In this document: positions 61,890 through 64,000 of the stretch, in pieces
Layout of the letters: every line of letters starts with the position of its first letter
Numbering within the stretch: the stretch's first letter is position 1
From: Eledone cirrhosa
Taxonomy: Eukaryota > Mollusca > Cephalopoda > Octopoda > Eledonidae
Assembly (NCBI GenBank): GCA_964016885.1
Contig: OZ024740.1
Span: 303,828,405-303,892,404 of the forward strand
Direction of reading: 5' to 3'
DNA length: 64,000 nt
Made by a program: the position numbers and the translations under genes
The notes under the pieces: model-generated
The model's database searches: none
What the model was told of the DNA's origin: nothing
What the model saw: only the letters and a program-made list of their open reading frames with translations

Positions 61890-61964
61890 TTAACCGGATG
61901 TCGTTCTTATACTATTGCCATCTTTCCTTTTCTCTTTCCGCCATTTCTCAGCTGAACACCACAT
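61890..61964 (+). promoter_or_regulatory. FAU: FAU promoter and probable non-coding exon 1
   Basis: An ETS/GABP-like ACCGGATGT (61893-61901) precedes the pyrimidine tract 'ctttccttttctctttccg' (about 61922-61940), the TOP pattern of ribosomal-protein genes. 'acat|gtaagt' at 61961-61970 is a consensus splice donor. In animals FAU usually has its ATG in exon 2, and the next acceptor (63881-63883) starts an exon ten bases before an ATG. This exon is inferred, not proven. Confidence 0.5.
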
Positions 61965-63882
61965 GTAAGTTCTTCCAATTACTTACATATTATTTGTATT
62001 ATTATCGTCGATATGCTTTTCAAATTCACTCATTTATAATGTTAGTTGCTCTATGTCATTCATCAATAATAATTTATTTTATTCCTATTTGAAAAGATGT
62101 TTCCCAAAACATTTCCCTATATCATCGTATTTCTACGATGAATTTCATTATCGCCTATTTTAAGTCGGAGAATCTATACGATATATGGGAAGTGGAAATT
62201 TTTTTTTATTCGTTTGTTTATAGACATTTAGCACAATTTCAATTTGTATTACGCCATATATGTACTGAGGGACATCAATCAGTTTTTTAAAGCATTTAAC
62301 ATAAGTAATTATTTTTCTTCTTTATCTAGCACTAGATAGAATGTAATTAATACACGTGTCTGTATATTCGAAAGCTGTCGTTTACAATAAACGACAGCGC
62401 CTTCCGTTGTATTTTAAAAGTATATTAATTGTATCATCACTGTTGTTTACTCCTTATCGATCAAATTCATTCTAGCCCTTACCATCTTTCCCTAGATCTT
62501 TTATAAGACGGTATAGTGTCATTTCAGAGGTATTTGGCTGCTATTTCTAGCATGATGAATGACCACGTAAATGGTTCGTTCTAAATAACTTTGAAAGTTC
62601 TCATTGTCCACCTTCGATGGGGGGGGGGGGGGTCGCGTTTTCAACGAATCTGACCTCAAACCCGTCAAAAAGAATTCGTATTAAAATTGTGGAGCACCAC
62701 CCTCGGATAGTTTTCTTTAGAAAAAAAGATTTCTTCCAATGAAAAGTATGACTTCTTGAAATGATTGTGATTCCATACATGGGGATCTAAACGCTTTATA
62801 AAATGCCAATCGCATATATATTTTTCAATTTTACTATCGGAATATCTATAGATTTAGGATCTTCAGTTTACCTATTATATCTAGCAGTAAACAGAAGGCA
62901 CAAACAGACAACACTAAAGCAAGAGCCCCACTACAAAATACCCTTCCATTTCCTCAACACATGACCTAACCGCCTCATCCCATGTTTCTTCACAACGTTC
63001 CTTCAGTAATATTCAAGTCATTCTCATTTTTGTTCATTCTAACCTCTATTCTTACATGTCTCGCTCGTAAATTATGACACTTGTCATATGCACAATGTAC
63101 CTTTCCCTTCAGTTTCATTGACCCTACTCTTCAGCACTCCACTCAGTTCCCTATACACATCTGATCCACCCTCTCCATTCAACGTCTCCTAAGGTAACAA
63201 AACATTTTCACACAATTTCCAACATCCTTTTTATTTGTAGCTGCTATGTTACTACATTTTCGATGTATCTCTGAGGTCATGGTCATCCGATACGAGATAT
63301 TTTTGACATTGAAGTAACTTAAGTTTGAAATTATCTAATGGAATCACTCAACCAAGTCTTTTATTGACAAAGGAAAACTTCATTGGGGCAAGTGTCATGA
63401 TTTTCAAAAAGAATATGTTGTGCAATGTACTGGAAAAACATGATTGACACTGTTGGATGACGTTCAGATTACTGGTCAGTTATGACCTAGAACTAATCGA
63501 TATGTACGTCTTTCATTATCGATCTGCTTTGATCACAGCGAACCAAGCATGAAAAAAAAATGAGAATCTTGATCGATAGTTGCACCACATGTTGATATTT
63601 CAGTTGACTCTGAAATGGAAATCAGAGCTGTATATTTGTAACAGGTTACTGTCTTTTTATGCTTTTATTTTGCTTAGAAACATTGTTGGGTTCTTTTTTT
63701 TTTTTTTTTTGTTTACATAATGAGTGATTAGCGTTTACTCCCCCCCCCCCTCCATTAAATTCAGTGCTGCACTACCACTAACCAAGTCTTTGTTGCTATC
63801 CCATCATATTGTCCGTGTTTCTTTTTCAACACAGCCTACATGCAGTGTAGTTTTCTTTTATAATGCTTTTTTTTCTGTTTCA
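61965..63882 (+). other. Presumed FAU intron 1
   Basis: 1.9 kb without recognised genes. Homopolymer runs lie at about 62620-62632 (G), 63696-63711 (T) and 63739-63750 (C). Confidence 0.4.
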
Positions 63883-63892
63883 GAAATTAAAA

Positions 63893-63967
63893 ATGCACCT
63901 GTTTGTACAAGCTAATGAGACTCATACCCTTAATCTACAGGGCAATGAAACTATCCATGATGTCAAG
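63893..63967 (+). CDS. FAU: Ubiquitin-like/ribosomal protein S30 fusion, first coding exon (partial)
   Basis: FAU encodes a ubiquitin-like domain (FUBI) fused to ribosomal protein eS30, which is released by cleavage and joins the 40S subunit. This exon gives 25 codons, MHLFVQANETHTLNLQGNET and IHDVK, closely matching the start of FAU in position and pattern (MxLFVxAxExHTxxxxGxETxxxxK). The acceptor 'tttctgtttcag' ends at 63883, and the donor 'tcaag|gtaaca' leaves phase 0. The rest of the ubiquitin-like domain and all of eS30 lie beyond 64000. The frame from 63724 is not the start; it reads through the intron. Confidence 0.85.
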
Positions 63968-64000
63968 GTAACACTGTTTTTCTATTCTTTACTCCCCAGC

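Overview
This is nuclear DNA from a cephalopod, most likely an octopus. The genes have spliced introns of about 0.1 to 6 kb with GT-AG junctions. The encoded proteins are animal orthologues. The intergenic and intronic space is packed with tRNA-derived SINEs of the kind known from octopus (body motif GGGGTCGATAAAATAAAG), several LINE families, Helitron-like elements, MITEs and microsatellites. There are no operons, CRISPR arrays or bacterial genes.

Four conserved genes and one orphan candidate are supported. (1) GFM2, + strand, 18939-34461: eight coding exons that join in frame to 778 codons plus stop. It encodes the mitochondrial ribosome-recycling GTPase EF-G2mt/RRF2mt. (2) RPS29, + strand, 35436-37005: three exons giving a 56-residue uS14 zinc-ribbon ribosomal protein. 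(3) RNF8, - strand, 55669 down to 43761: five exons covering most of the FHA domain, coiled coils and a C3HC4 RING, with the 5' coding exon not found. (4) FAU (ubiquitin-like protein fused to ribosomal protein eS30), + strand: the first coding exon lies at the right edge (63893-63967), and a probable non-coding TOP-type exon lies near 61926-61964. (5) 60510-60788 is a short ORF for a putative secreted, Cys-containing 92-residue protein of unknown family.

Layout. 1-18840 is gene-free repeat territory: a 171-bp tandem repeat, Helitron ends, SINEs, an 850-bp Helitron, a 2.3-kb LTR-flanked element without a pol ORF, LINE pieces, a hAT MITE and a CR1/Jockey-like LINE with a long RT ORF. 18850-34550 is GFM2, with introns holding a 680-bp palindrome, TTAA-flanked MITEs and LINE fragments. 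35340-37070 is RPS29. 37100-43760 holds LINE debris, a decayed repeat ORF and MITEs. 43761-55669 is RNF8, with introns holding a 31-bp minisatellite grown inside a LINE, nested MITEs and several long inverted repeats. 57450-60076 is a head-to-tail run of three Helitron-like elements. 60077-64000 is the orphan ORF, a 63-bp tandem repeat and the start of FAU.

The genes do not form a pathway. Two make ribosomal proteins, one recycles mitochondrial ribosomes and one is a nuclear ubiquitin ligase of the DNA-damage response. The most informative unusual structures are the Helitron tandem, two MITE insertions into LINEs for which the empty target can be inferred (one from a second copy in this window), the LINE-born minisatellite, and the long inverted repeats within 60 bp of an RNF8 exon. 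Every function named here is inferred by reading the sequence; no search was run.
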